Of a DNA stretch of 64,000 bases, positions 19,896 through 29,069 are shown piece by piece. Every line of letters begins with the position of its first letter. Positions within the stretch are counted from its first letter, which is position 1. The notes beneath the pieces are model-generated. The model searched no databases. It was not told where the DNA came from and saw nothing but the letters and a program-made list of their open reading frames with translations. The DNA comes from Rhodospirillaceae bacterium. Lineage in GTDB: Bacteria; Pseudomonadota; Gammaproteobacteria; Steroidobacterales; Rariloculaceae. A program made the position numbers and the translations under genes. Location: assembly GCA_024638465.1 (NCBI GenBank), contig JAHEKF010000003.1, positions 42,446-106,445 on the forward strand, given 5' to 3'.

Positions 19896-21650
19896 CTATT
19901 GACCGCGCAGGAAAAGCTTATCGAGTTCCGCGGTCGTGATTCGAGACCAGGTCGGGCGACCGTGATTGCACTGGTCGATTCGCTCGGTTTGTTCCATTTC
20001 GCGAAGCAGCGCGTTCATCTCGTCGATGTTAAGCCGCCGATTGGCGCGTATTGCACTGTGGCATGCCATTGTCGCGAGAATCTCGTTAGCAGATCCTTCG
20101 ATTCGATCCGCTTTGGCGGTCTCTCGCAGATCGCTGAGTACGTCGCGCAGCAGGGATTCGGCGTCTGCATCTTTGAGTAACAGCGGGACCTCGGAAATCC
20201 GCAGCTCTTCCGGCCCGCGACGCATCACGACGAAACCAAGCTTCAATAGTTCTTCCGCGAAAGATTCCGCGGCTTCGGCTTCCGCGGCAGAGACATTTAA
20301 CGAGACCGGAACGAGCAGCGCTTGACGATTTAGCTTTTCCTCGCCCAGCGATTGCTTCATACGCTCATACATAACGCGCTCGTGTGCAGCGTGCATGTCC
20401 ACGATCACCAATCCGTCTTCGTTTTCCGCAAGAATGTAGATTCCGGCGAGCTGGGCCAGCGCAAAGCCGAGCGGCGGTACCGCGCTATGATCGCGCTTGC
20501 TGCCTTCGCGCGAATGCAGCATCTCGTACAACGGCTTGTGATCCTGGACTTCCGTTCGGGATGCGTGGGATAAGGACAACGCATGCTGGCCTGCGCTGCC
20601 GGAGACCGAATGCGCTTCCGCCGGCGGATTTAAAGCCGGCGGCGCAGCGGATTCCAGCGTGCTTGCGAGCGCCGCCTCGACCGTACGGAACACGAAGTCG
20701 TGGACCAGCCGGGAGTCCCTGAACCGAATCTCCAGTTTCGCCGGATGCGCATTGACGTCCACCCGCCGCGGATCGAGTTCGAGAAAAACGACATACGCCG
20801 GCTGGCGAGACTGGAACAGCACGTCCTGATAGCCAAGACGCACGGCATGGCGAAGGACCTTGTCGCGGACCACGCGGCCATTTACGTAGGTGTACTGCAT
20901 GTCCGCCTGGCTTCTGGAGAACGTCGGCTCGGCGAGCCAGCCGCGCAATCGCAATCCCTCGATTTCGCGCTCGAAATAGCGAGCGTGCTCGAGAAAATTC
21001 TCCCCACAGATTTGACTCAAACGCGCTTCAAAGTCTTCTCGTGAATCGGCCGGCGGAAGTGCGATGCTCGCGCGCTGATTGTGCTTCAGTTGCCACGCAA
21101 CCTCGGAGCGACCGAGCGCGAGTCCGCGAACGATCGACTCGATATGCGAAAACTCCGTACGCTCCGTGCGAAGAAATTTTCGCCGGGCAGGCGTGTTGAA
21201 GAACAGATCCCTGACTTCCAGCGTCGTTCCGGGCGGATGCGCCGCGGGCCGAAGCGCTCCGACTTCGCCCCCATCGCAGTCGATAGACCATCCGGAATCT
21301 TCGCCCTGCGCGCGCGACGTCAGCTTCATATGCGCAACCGAGCCGATACTCGGTAGCGCTTCGCCGCGAAATCCCAATGTCGCGACCCGCTCCAGCTCGT
21401 CGAGACTCGCGATCTTGCTCGTTGCGTGTCGTGCCAGCGCCAGTGGCAACTCCTCCCTGGAGATACCGACGCCGTCATCGCGGATTCGAATCAGCCGGGT
21501 CCCGCCGGCCTGGACCTCGATATCCACACGCCGTGCGCCTGCGTCGAGACTGTTCTCGACGAGCTCCTTCAACGCAGACGCGGGTCGTTCGATAACCTCG
21601 CCGGCCGCGATCTGATCGATTAGCTGTGGGGGAAGAAGGCGGATCGTCAC
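19896..21650 (-). CDS. mutL: DNA mismatch repair protein MutL
   Basis: Mismatch-repair ATPase and matchmaker. The N-terminal GHKL ATPase shows VIERPASALKELVENSLDAG and GFRGEALPSI. The 584-residue protein starts at GTG 21650. In the C-terminal domain residues 418-429 read DMHAAHERVMYE, which fits the endonuclease motif DQHA-X2-E-X4-E apart from Q to M. ACHSAIRANRR, CNHGRPTW and a final FLR also match endonuclease-type MutL. E. coli MutL lacks these, so this organism probably nicks with MutL and may have no MutH. Confidence 0.96.
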   Translation of the reverse strand: MTIRLLPPQLIDQIAAGEVIERPASALKELVENSLDAGARRVDIEVQAGGTRLIRIRDDGVGISREELPLALARHATSKIASLDELERVATLGFRGEALPSIGSVAHMKLTSRAQGEDSGWSIDCDGGEVGALRPAAHPPGTTLEVRDLFFNTPARRKFLRTERTEFSHIESIVRGLALGRSEVAWQLKHNQRASIALPPADSREDFEARLSQICGENFLEHARYFEREIEGLRLRGWLAEPTFSRSQADMQYTYVNGRVVRDKVLRHAVRLGYQDVLFQSRQPAYVVFLELDPRRVDVNAHPAKLEIRFRDSRLVHDFVFRTVEAALASTLESAAPPALNPPAEAHSVSGSAGQHALSLSHASRTEVQDHKPLYEMLHSREGSKRDHSAVPPLGFALAQLAGIYILAENEDGLVIVDMHAAHERVMYERMKQSLGEEKLNRQALLVPVSLNVSAAEAEAAESFAEELLKLGFVVMRRGPEELRISEVPLLLKDADAESLLRDVLSDLRETAKADRIEGSANEILATMACHSAIRANRRLNIDEMNALLREMEQTERIDQCNHGRPTWSRITTAELDKLFLRGQ

Positions 21651-21706
21651 CCCGCTTATTGTAAGAGGAATAAGCGTGATTGACAGACTCGGGCAGCAGC
21701 GCCGGC

Positions 21707-23023
21707 CTAGATCGGGATTGTCAGTATCTGCCCGACTTTTATGACGTCGCCGCTTATCTCGTTGTAGCGCTTCAGCGTCGCGAGCCGGATTCGATAGCGT
21801 TCCGCGATCTCCGACAGCGTCTCACCACGGCTGATCACATGGCGAAGCGGCCCCTGCCGGACGGGTGGCGGATGCATGGCGACGTAACTTCCGGGCGGCG
21901 GATGTGCGCGGAAGTAATCCACTATGCCGTCATGGATCGAGCGTGCGAGATCCGCCTGATATTTCGCGTCGTTCAGTGCCCGTTCTTCCTGAGGATTGGA
22001 GATGTAGGCCGTCTCGATAAGCAGCGACGGGACGTCGGGCGATTTCAAAACCAGGAACGGCGCCTGCTGTACCTGCGATTTTCGAATCCGGGTCACTCGC
22101 CGCAACTGCTGTATGACGAAGCTTCCGGCAACGGAACTCGCACTGATTGCCGCGCTTTGTGACAGGTCGAGCAGCACGCCTGCGAGAAGATCGTCCTTGT
22201 CGCTCAACGAGACGCCCCCGACGAGATCCGAGGCATTCTCGCGTTCCGCCAGGCGGCGCGCCGCTTCATCGGTCGCACCTTTCGCCGACAGCATGTACAC
22301 CGTGGCACCGCTGGCGGAGCGATCGCGGAATGCATCGGCATGAATGGAGACGAAGAGATCCGCCTCTTCGCTATGGGCTTTCTGCATCCGGTCGCGATGC
22401 GACACGAAGTAGTCGCCGTCACGGACGAGTACCGGTCGCATCCCGCGCTGATTTTCGACTTCTTCCGCAAGACGTCGCGCTACTTCGAGCACGACCGTTT
22501 TTTCGCGAACGCCGTTCGGACCGGTAGCACCCGGGTCGTCGCCACCGTGCCCGGCGTCAATCGCGATGATGAGGTCGCGACCGCCAGGCTTGGGCGGAGG
22601 CGGAGTACGCGTGACGACGGGCGCCGAACTGGCGGGCATGAGATCGATAACGAGCCGGTGGCCATAGCTGTCGTTCGGCTCGAGCAGAAAAGTTCGGGAG
22701 CTGACCTGCTGCGTCAGGTCGATGACGACCCGAAGGTCACCACCCGGACGCGCACCGGTACGGATTCCCGCAACGAAACCGCGCGGCGCCGGTATCTCCA
22801 CGGGCAATGAAACGTGTGCGTCGCTGAGATCGACGACGAAGCGATCGGGCGCATTCAGAGAAAAAGCGCGGTGCGAGGTCGCCGAGGAGAGATCGAGTAC
22901 GACGCGGGTGGACTCCGGACCTGACCAGACTCGCAGACCATCGACGCCCGCGCCGTGAACGGTCAATGGCAAAAAACCGAGTACGACGGCGCTGATTTCG
23001 CCTAATCGGAATCTCGATCTCAA
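21707..23023 (-). CDS. amiB: N-acetylmuramoyl-L-alanine amidase (AmiB/C type)
   Basis: Zinc amidase for septal peptidoglycan splitting. It starts at TTG 23023, preceded by a strong GGGAGGGG six bases upstream. A signal peptide, an AMIN domain (about 28-130) that targets peptidoglycan, Amidase_3 with IAIDAGHGGDDPGA, VSIHADAF and LIETAYISNPQEE carrying the zinc and catalytic residues, and a C-terminal LysM (HVISRGETLSEIAERY). Length 438 aa. Position between tsaE and mutL matches E. coli amiB. Confidence 0.94.
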   Translation of the reverse strand: MRSRFRLGEISAVVLGFLPLTVHGAGVDGLRVWSGPESTRVVLDLSSATSHRAFSLNAPDRFVVDLSDAHVSLPVEIPAPRGFVAGIRTGARPGGDLRVVIDLTQQVSSRTFLLEPNDSYGHRLVIDLMPASSAPVVTRTPPPPKPGGRDLIIAIDAGHGGDDPGATGPNGVREKTVVLEVARRLAEEVENQRGMRPVLVRDGDYFVSHRDRMQKAHSEEADLFVSIHADAFRDRSASGATVYMLSAKGATDEAARRLAERENASDLVGGVSLSDKDDLLAGVLLDLSQSAAISASSVAGSFVIQQLRRVTRIRKSQVQQAPFLVLKSPDVPSLLIETAYISNPQEERALNDAKYQADLARSIHDGIVDYFRAHPPPGSYVAMHPPPVRQGPLRHVISRGETLSEIAERYRIRLATLKRYNEISGDVIKVGQILTIPI

Positions 23024-23129
23024 GCTATCCCCTCCCTCTGTAGAGCGGACACATCTTCACAATTCTCGCTGTGAATTTCAAGATTTATCTATAAAAAATA
23101 TACGATTAGCCGAAACTACTCGAACTTTG

Positions 23130-23627
23130 CTAAGCACCTGATACCAGCTGCTCGACCGCACTGATCCCGATCGCGGTCTGCGGCGTGAAGATCAACTCCC
23201 GGCCTTCTCCCGCGAGGGGTTCGAAGCGAATCGCGAGATCCGTCTGCGCAACCAGTAACGGCGAGCGTTCCGGCCATTCGACCAGCACCCAGGTCGCCTC
23301 CCGAGCGAGCCACTCGCGAATCCCGAGGGCGTCGAGCTCGCGATCGGCGTCCCCTTCGAGGCGATAGAGATCGGCGTGGACGAGCGTCAGTCCATGGAGC
23401 GGATACAGCTCCACCAGCGTATAGGTCGGCGACGGAACACGACCCGTATAACCGAGTCCGCCGAGCAAGCCCCTGGCCCAGGTCGTTTTGCCGCTACCCA
23501 GCTGTCCCTGCAGCCCGATCAGCAGCGACTGTGCGGCGAAATCGGCCCAGGCGCGAGCAACATCCACGGCACCCGCGACGAGTTCCGTTTCATTGCCGAA
23601 AGCCCTGCGTAAAGACTGGCCGGTCAC
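23130..23627 (-). CDS. tsaE: tRNA t6A biosynthesis ATPase TsaE
   Basis: ATPase of the TsaBDE complex that makes t6A37. A P-loop LQGQLGSGKTTWARGLL, then VPSPTYTLVELYP and HADLYRLEG, the standard TsaE marks. Length 165 aa. The GTG start overlaps the nnr stop by four bases (GTGA). There is a 106-base AT-rich gap before amiB, which may hold an amiB promoter. Confidence 0.95.
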   Translation of the reverse strand: MTGQSLRRAFGNETELVAGAVDVARAWADFAAQSLLIGLQGQLGSGKTTWARGLLGGLGYTGRVPSPTYTLVELYPLHGLTLVHADLYRLEGDADRELDALGIREWLAREATWVLVEWPERSPLLVAQTDLAIRFEPLAGEGRELIFTPQTAIGISAVEQLVSGA

Positions 23628-25108
23628 ACGGGATTCGCCAACCGCCGGATATGCGGCATGAGATCGCTCGCGATCAGGCCACGCTCACCTGCGGTAACGG
23701 CCGCATCGCCCGCGAGCGCATGTAACAATACGCCGGCTCGCGCAGCCAGCGACAGGTCGCCGGTCTGAACCGCGATCGCGCCGATGATACCGGCAAGCAC
23801 ATCGCCCATCCCGGCTGTTGCCATCCCGGCATTGCCGCGGTCGCAAATGGAACACACGGCCTCTTTCTGCGTCGCGATGATCGAACCCGCACCCTTGAGA
23901 ACGACGGTCGCAGCGTATCGTTCGGCGAGCCCTGTGGCAGCCTCCAGCCGGCCTGCCTGAATCTCGGCGCTACCGCAACCGCGGAGACGCCCGGCCTCAC
24001 CGGGATGCGGCGTGAGCACCCAATTGCCGCGTTGCCGGGGATGCTCTGCAAGCCAGTTGAGGCCATCAGCATCGACGACGGTCGCGAGATCGGCGCCGAG
24101 TACGTGTTCCGCGAGCTGCTGCCCCCACGCAGAGGTTCCCAGACCGGGCCCGAGTACGACGGCATCGGATTGCTCCAGTAGCGGCTGCAGCTCGACGGGC
24201 TCCATCACGGCACGGCAGATGATCTCGGGCCGGCCACAAACGATGGGGGTTACGCTCTGCGCATGCGCCGCGACTCGCACCACGCCGGCACCTGCGCGCA
24301 GCGCTGCTTCGGCCGCCATGCGAATCGCACCGGGCATGCCCGGACCACCGCCGACGAGCAACAGGCTGCCGTTCGAACCCTTGTGAGCCGTCGGAAGTCG
24401 ACGCGGAAAAGCGTCGCGCAGGATCGCCGCACTCAGCCGCCTGAGGACAGGCGTATGCGATGCATAGACCCCGTCGGGAATCCCCAGTCCGGCGAACACG
24501 AGTTTCCCGCAGTAGTCGGGAGCGAATCCCAGAAACTGGCCGGCCTTCAGTCCGACAAAAGTGACGGTAACGTCGGCCCGGACGGCCGCCCCCATCGTCA
24601 TTCCGGTATCGGCATCGAGTCCGGTCGGGATATCCAGCGACAGCACTGGCGCGTTCGCGGCGTTGATGGTGGAGACCGCGTCCAAATAAGCGCCTGCGAG
24701 ATCCCGGACCAGCCCCGTACCCAGCAACGCGTCAACGATAACGCCGGTGCGGATCACAATCTCAGGCGAGAAAGTTTCGACCGACCGCCCGGCATCACGG
24801 TAAGCCTGCCATGCGGACGCGGCCTCTCCGGATAGCCGATCAGGCGGCGTAACCGCGATCACGCGTACCTCCCGGCCCGCGGCTGCGGCCAATCGCGCAA
24901 GTACGTAACCATCTCCGGCATTGTTGCCGGCACCGCAGAAGATCGTGAGCGCCTCGGTCGACGGCCAGTGGTCGTCGAGCACATTGAATGCGGCTTCGCC
25001 GGCGCGGCACATCAAGTCATAGCCCGAGATACCGAGCCGATCGATCGCGCCGAGATCGAGTTCTCTGACCTGCCGTACGGAGTAGATCTCTTCAGGAAGT
25101 TCAAACAT
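23624..25108 (-). CDS. nnr: bifunctional NAD(P)H-hydrate epimerase/dehydratase
   Basis: Repairs hydrated NADH/NADPH. The N-terminal epimerase domain (about 1-215) has FCGAGNNAGDGYVLARLA and LSLDIPTGLDADTG. The C-terminal ADP-dependent dehydratase domain (about 225-490) has LVGGGPGMPGA, LGPGLGTS, TPHPGEAGRL and a GNAGMATAGMGDVLAG motif. Length 494 aa. It opens the leftward block. A minus-strand TATAAT ends only eight bases before its ATG, which suggests a leaderless or nearly leaderless transcript. Confidence 0.96.
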   Translation of the reverse strand: MFELPEEIYSVRQVRELDLGAIDRLGISGYDLMCRAGEAAFNVLDDHWPSTEALTIFCGAGNNAGDGYVLARLAAAAGREVRVIAVTPPDRLSGEAASAWQAYRDAGRSVETFSPEIVIRTGVIVDALLGTGLVRDLAGAYLDAVSTINAANAPVLSLDIPTGLDADTGMTMGAAVRADVTVTFVGLKAGQFLGFAPDYCGKLVFAGLGIPDGVYASHTPVLRRLSAAILRDAFPRRLPTAHKGSNGSLLLVGGGPGMPGAIRMAAEAALRAGAGVVRVAAHAQSVTPIVCGRPEIICRAVMEPVELQPLLEQSDAVVLGPGLGTSAWGQQLAEHVLGADLATVVDADGLNWLAEHPRQRGNWVLTPHPGEAGRLRGCGSAEIQAGRLEAATGLAERYAATVVLKGAGSIIATQKEAVCSICDRGNAGMATAGMGDVLAGIIGAIAVQTGDLSLAARAGVLLHALAGDAAVTAGERGLIASDLMPHIRRLANPV

Positions 25109-25115
25109 CTAGACG

Positions 25116-25123
25116 ATTATACT
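25116..25123. promoter_or_regulatory. overlapping divergent -10 elements (nnr/queG)
   Basis: The same eight bases read TATAAT on the minus strand (25121-25116) towards nnr and TATACT on the plus strand (25118-25123) towards queG. The start codons at 25108 and 25134 lie only 8-11 bases from the -10 hexamers, so either transcript would be almost leaderless. Neither side has a convincing -35. Confidence 0.45.
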
Positions 25124-25133
25124 GGTGCCGTAC

Positions 25134-26222
25134 ATGAGTATTACCGATGAATCCCGCCAGGATCTGCCGGCACCGCGGCTGCGAGCGCTCGCGGCGGAGA
25201 TCAAGCGCCGTGGCCGCGAGCTCGGTTTCGAGCAGGTCGGTATTACCGGTATCGATCTCGAAGACGACGAACGCCGGCTCGATCGATGGCTCGAGCTCGG
25301 GCGGCACGGTGAGATGGCATACATGGCGCGGCACGGCGCGAAGCGGTCGCATCCCGAACTGCTGGTTCCGGGCACGGCCCGGGTGATCTGCGCACGGCTG
25401 GACTACTGGCCGGCGGAAAGCCAGGACGCCGGCAACCTGCTCGAGCGATCAGACAGGGCCTATGTAGCTCGTTATGCACTCGGCCGCGATTACCACAAAG
25501 TCCTGCGTAGTAAGCTGCGCAAGCTCGCCGGGTACATCGAGACTCGAATCGGTCCGTTCGGGTATCGGGTTTTCGTCGACAGCGCACCGGTACTGGAGAA
25601 GAGTCTCGCGCGGAACGCCGGACTCGGCTGGATCGGCAAACACACTAATCTCATTAATGACCGCGCGGGTTCTTATTTCTTCCTCGGCGAGCTGTTCACC
25701 GATTTGCCGCTCCCGATCGACGAGCCGGCGACCGAGCATTGCGGCAGCTGCACCGCCTGTCTAGACATTTGCCCCACGCGAGCAATCGTGGCGCCGTTCG
25801 AGTTGGACGCCCGGCGCTGCATCTCTTATCTGACGATCGAACTCAAGGGCAGCATTCCCATCGAATTTCGATCCGCGATCGGCAACCGAATTTTTGGCTG
25901 CGACGATTGCCAGCTCGTGTGTCCCTGGAACAAATTCGCCCGCCCCACCACGGAAGACGATTTTTCGCCGCGACATGAACTCGACGACACCACGCTGATT
26001 CGTCTTTTTCGCTGGACGCACGCTGAGTGGGACGCGGCGACCCGCGGCAGCGCGTTGCGGAGAGCGGGCTATGAAGGCTGGCTTCGAAATATCGCCGTCG
26101 CACTCGGCAATGCACGTTCGACCCCTTCGATAGTCGCTGCGCTGCGAGAGCGAGCGGCAGATCCGTCGGATATTGTGCGTGAACATGTCGAGTGGGCGAT
26201 CGCCCAACACGGGGACTGCTAA
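25134..26222 (+). CDS. queG: epoxyqueuosine reductase QueG
   Basis: Cobalamin and Fe-S enzyme for the last step of queuosine synthesis. Seen: the two ferredoxin-type clusters CGSCTACLDICP and CDDCQLVCPW, YHKVLRSKLRKL, and LEKSLARNAGLGWIGKHTNLI. ATG 25134 is chosen, giving an N-terminus like E. coli QueG; GTG 25125 is an alternative. Divergent from nnr, as in E. coli (yjeS-yjeF). Confidence 0.95.
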   Translation: MSITDESRQDLPAPRLRALAAEIKRRGRELGFEQVGITGIDLEDDERRLDRWLELGRHGEMAYMARHGAKRSHPELLVPGTARVICARLDYWPAESQDAGNLLERSDRAYVARYALGRDYHKVLRSKLRKLAGYIETRIGPFGYRVFVDSAPVLEKSLARNAGLGWIGKHTNLINDRAGSYFFLGELFTDLPLPIDEPATEHCGSCTACLDICPTRAIVAPFELDARRCISYLTIELKGSIPIEFRSAIGNRIFGCDDCQLVCPWNKFARPTTEDDFSPRHELDDTTLIRLFRWTHAEWDAATRGSALRRAGYEGWLRNIAVALGNARSTPSIVAALRERAADPSDIVREHVEWAIAQHGDC

Positions 26223-26288
26223 CTGCGTCACACCCATACGCTGACGTGGTACCTACCATAGCTGGATGCTCATTCGCCGTCGCAAAGC

Positions 26289-27290
26289 ATGACTCCCGGC
26301 TCCGCGTATCAGATCGACACCGATTTCAAACGCTCGCTGCTTCAAAGTATCGACCTGTTTCGTGATGTAGACCCCGACGCCGTCTCCACGCTCCTGACGC
26401 AGTGCGAGAGGATTGACATTGCAAAGGGCGAGATCCTGTTATCGCCCGACCGCCCTAACGATTCACTCTATATCGTACTGTCCGGACGGCTGCACGTGCA
26501 CAGAGGCTCGCTGGACGCCGACAAGATCGCTGAGCTTTCCGCCGGAACCTGCGCTGGCGAGATGTCGCTGATGAAACACAAAGACCCGAGCGCTTGTGTC
26601 ATCGCGGCAGAAGACTCTCACCTGATGGTGATGAGTCACGAGCTGTTGTGGGAGATGATCGATCGTTCCCATCGGCTCGCGAAAAACCTGCTGATCATCT
26701 TCTCCGAACGAGTACGCAGCGATAATGAGTTCATTGCGGAGCGCCTCGGCGTGTTGAAGCAAGCGGAGCGAAACGCGATCACCGATGCCCTGACCGGGCT
26801 TCGAAATCGCCACTGGATGCAGGATATGTTCGAGCGGGAATTGAAACGCGCACGGAAAGACAATATCGATCTGTGTTTGATGATGGCCGATGTGGACCAA
26901 TTTAAAGAGCTGAACGATGAACACGGCCACGTCGCCGGAGACCGTGTCCTCGCGGCTATTGCCGACTCTCTGCAGGAACACCTCAGACCAACAGACCTCA
27001 TCGTCCGCTTCGGCGGTGACGAGTTCGCAATCCTGCTACCCGGGATTTCGCTGAATGAGGCGACAGCCACAGCCGAACGCATACGTGCAAGCCTCTCTCG
27101 ACAAACGATCCCGAACCATACAGGCAACGTCACCGTATCGATCGGCCTGACGTCGGCGAACGAGCACGATGATCTTGATCGCCTGCTGGAACGTGCCGAC
27201 GGCGCGATGTACGACGCGAAAGAGCAAGGACGAAATCGCGTAGCCGTGAGAGATTCGCGCCACCGCAGCGGTCCGCTGACCGCAAAGTAG
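26289..27290 (+). CDS. diguanylate cyclase with cNMP-binding-like domain
   Basis: A soluble c-di-GMP synthase of 333 residues. Residues about 15-135 form a cyclic-nucleotide-binding-type beta-roll (SLYIVLSGRLHVHRG, GEMSLMKHKDPSACVIA). Residues about 160-325 form a GGDEF domain with the active RFGGDEF motif and an intact inhibitory I-site RPTD five residues before it. In the phosphate-binding cassette the Arg expected before Ser is Pro (DPSA), so classical cAMP binding is doubtful. It stands alone between queG and panC. Confidence 0.93.
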   Translation: MTPGSAYQIDTDFKRSLLQSIDLFRDVDPDAVSTLLTQCERIDIAKGEILLSPDRPNDSLYIVLSGRLHVHRGSLDADKIAELSAGTCAGEMSLMKHKDPSACVIAAEDSHLMVMSHELLWEMIDRSHRLAKNLLIIFSERVRSDNEFIAERLGVLKQAERNAITDALTGLRNRHWMQDMFERELKRARKDNIDLCLMMADVDQFKELNDEHGHVAGDRVLAAIADSLQEHLRPTDLIVRFGGDEFAILLPGISLNEATATAERIRASLSRQTIPNHTGNVTVSIGLTSANEHDDLDRLLERADGAMYDAKEQGRNRVAVRDSRHRSGPLTAK

Positions 27291-27316
27291 CCAGCGCCTA
27301 CGGCAGTCGCCCTGCC

Positions 27317-28177
27317 CTAAACTCTGATGTTGTCGATGAGTCGCGCCTTCCCGAGCCAGGCCGCAGCGAGCACGATGCGCTCATCTCCCGCTTCGAAGAC
27401 ATCGGGCGGCGCCAGGTCGTGCGCACGGCGCACTGACACGTAATCCGACCTGAAGCCTCGCTCGGCCAGATTCGCCATCGCCACGCTCTCCAAGGCCGCG
27501 TAGTCGCACGCTCCGTCACGCAGCGCCTGCGCGACCGAACCCAGCTCCGCGTGCAGACCCGGAGCGACCTCACGCTCCTCTGCGGTCAGATAACCGTTAC
27601 GGGAACTCATCGCAAGACCGTCTGGCTCACGATAGATCTCGGCTGAAACCACCGCCGCCGGAACGTGCAAATCCTCGAGCATCCGCTGCAACAGGACACG
27701 CTGCTGGTAATCCTTGTCGCCAAGCACGAGCGTGTGCGGCATGACGATGTTCATCAAGCGCAGGACGACCGACGCGACACCATCGAAATGACCGGGCCTG
27801 GAAGCGCCGCATAGATCGTTGCCAAGCGGAGGAAGGCTAACCGAGACCGCGGAATCCGTACCGTAGGGATAGATGGTGCGGAGGTCCGGGAGAAACAGAA
27901 GATCGACTCCGCCGTGCTTCCCCAGAGCCGCTTCGTCCGACTCGAGCGTCCTGGGGTAACCGTCGAGATCTTCATCGGGACCGAACTGCATCGGGTTCAC
28001 GAAGATGCTGTAGACCACGCGATCGGCGTCTTCGCGCGCACGCTCGATCAGCGACAAGTGCCCGGCATGGAGGTTCCCCATCGTCGGCACGAGAGCGATC
28101 CTTTCGCCGCTGCTGCGCCAGGCGTTGACTTGTTCCCGAACCGAATTCGGATTTTCAGCCGTCAGCAAAGCGGACAA
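27317..28177 (-). CDS. panC: pantothenate synthetase
   Basis: ATP-dependent condensation of pantoate with beta-alanine. HxGH in TMGNLHAGHLSLI, FVNPMQFGPDEDLDGYPRT, GDKDYQQ and MSSRNGYL show the family. Length 286 aa. It is the last gene of the leftward pcnB-dNK-panB-panC unit, 43 bases after panB. Confidence 0.96.
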   Translation of the reverse strand: MSALLTAENPNSVREQVNAWRSSGERIALVPTMGNLHAGHLSLIERAREDADRVVYSIFVNPMQFGPDEDLDGYPRTLESDEAALGKHGGVDLLFLPDLRTIYPYGTDSAVSVSLPPLGNDLCGASRPGHFDGVASVVLRLMNIVMPHTLVLGDKDYQQRVLLQRMLEDLHVPAAVVSAEIYREPDGLAMSSRNGYLTAEEREVAPGLHAELGSVAQALRDGACDYAALESVAMANLAERGFRSDYVSVRRAHDLAPPDVFEAGDERIVLAAAWLGKARLIDNIRV

Positions 28178-28220
28178 GAGCGACCCCTGATCGGTAGCGC
28201 ATAAAAGGCCGGCTATTCTA

Positions 28221-29051
28221 TCAGGAGAAACAATGCTCCTTGGCGGGGTAAGTTCGATCCTTCACCGCGGCTACATAAGCCTCGATAGCAGCCAGCGGTG
28301 CATCGATGCCGGTCATGAAGTTCCTGACGAACCGCGGTGTCCTGCCCAGGGTAATTCCGAGCATGTCGTAAAGCACGAGGATCTGCCCGTCGACATGGGG
28401 CCCGGCGCCGATTCCGATGACCGGGACATCGAGCGAATCGGTGATTTGTTTCCCAACTTCATTAGGTACGCATTCGAGTAATACGATATCAGCACCGGCG
28501 CTCTGTAGCGCGATCGCATCGGCCACCATTTGCTTTGCCGCTTCGCTCTCGCGGCCCTGGACCTTGAAGCCCCCGATTTTATGGACAGACTGGGGCTTCA
28601 GTCCCACGTGCGCGCACACCGGAATATCGTGCTTCGCCAGGAACTCGACGACGGACACCTGCCCCTGCCCCCCCTCGAGCTTCACCATCATGGCCCCACC
28701 CTCCTGCATGAGACGAACCCCGTTCTCCAGCGCTTGCTCCGGAGTTGCATAGCTCATGAATGGCAGATCCGCCACCAGAAACGCGTGACGAAGCCCTCGC
28801 GTAACGATGCGCGTGTGATAAACGATGTCATCGACGGTAACCGGAACCGTTGTGTCGTGACCCTGAATCACCATCCCCAATGAATCGCCAACAAGCACCA
28901 GATCGGTGCCGGCCATATCGACGAGTTGCGCGAAGCTCGCGTCGTAAGCCGTCAGACAAGCGATTGGCTCACTTTGCTCCTTCATTCTCTGCAATGTCGA
29001 TACGTTGACCGGCGGAGAATCCATGTCCCGCTGTTGTAATTGTTTGTACAT
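28221..29051 (-). CDS. panB: ketopantoate hydroxymethyltransferase
   Basis: Adds a hydroxymethyl group from methylene-THF to alpha-ketoisovalerate, the first step to pantothenate. LTAYDASFAQLVDMAGTDLVLVGDS, the Mg-binding Asp residues, and VCAHVGLKPQSVHK and GIGAGPHVDGQILV segments are all present. Length 276 aa. Eighteen bases separate it from the deoxynucleoside kinase gene. Confidence 0.96.
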   Translation of the reverse strand: MYKQLQQRDMDSPPVNVSTLQRMKEQSEPIACLTAYDASFAQLVDMAGTDLVLVGDSLGMVIQGHDTTVPVTVDDIVYHTRIVTRGLRHAFLVADLPFMSYATPEQALENGVRLMQEGGAMMVKLEGGQGQVSVVEFLAKHDIPVCAHVGLKPQSVHKIGGFKVQGRESEAAKQMVADAIALQSAGADIVLLECVPNEVGKQITDSLDVPVIGIGAGPHVDGQILVLYDMLGITLGRTPRFVRNFMTGIDAPLAAIEAYVAAVKDRTYPAKEHCFS

Positions 29052-29069
29052 ACGGCGCCCTCGAAACTC

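Noticed and set aside
23056-23075. TTCACA-N8-TGTGAA palindrome before amiB
   Set aside because: The half-sites point the opposite way and have the wrong spacing for a CRP site, so it was not counted with the CRP-type elements.
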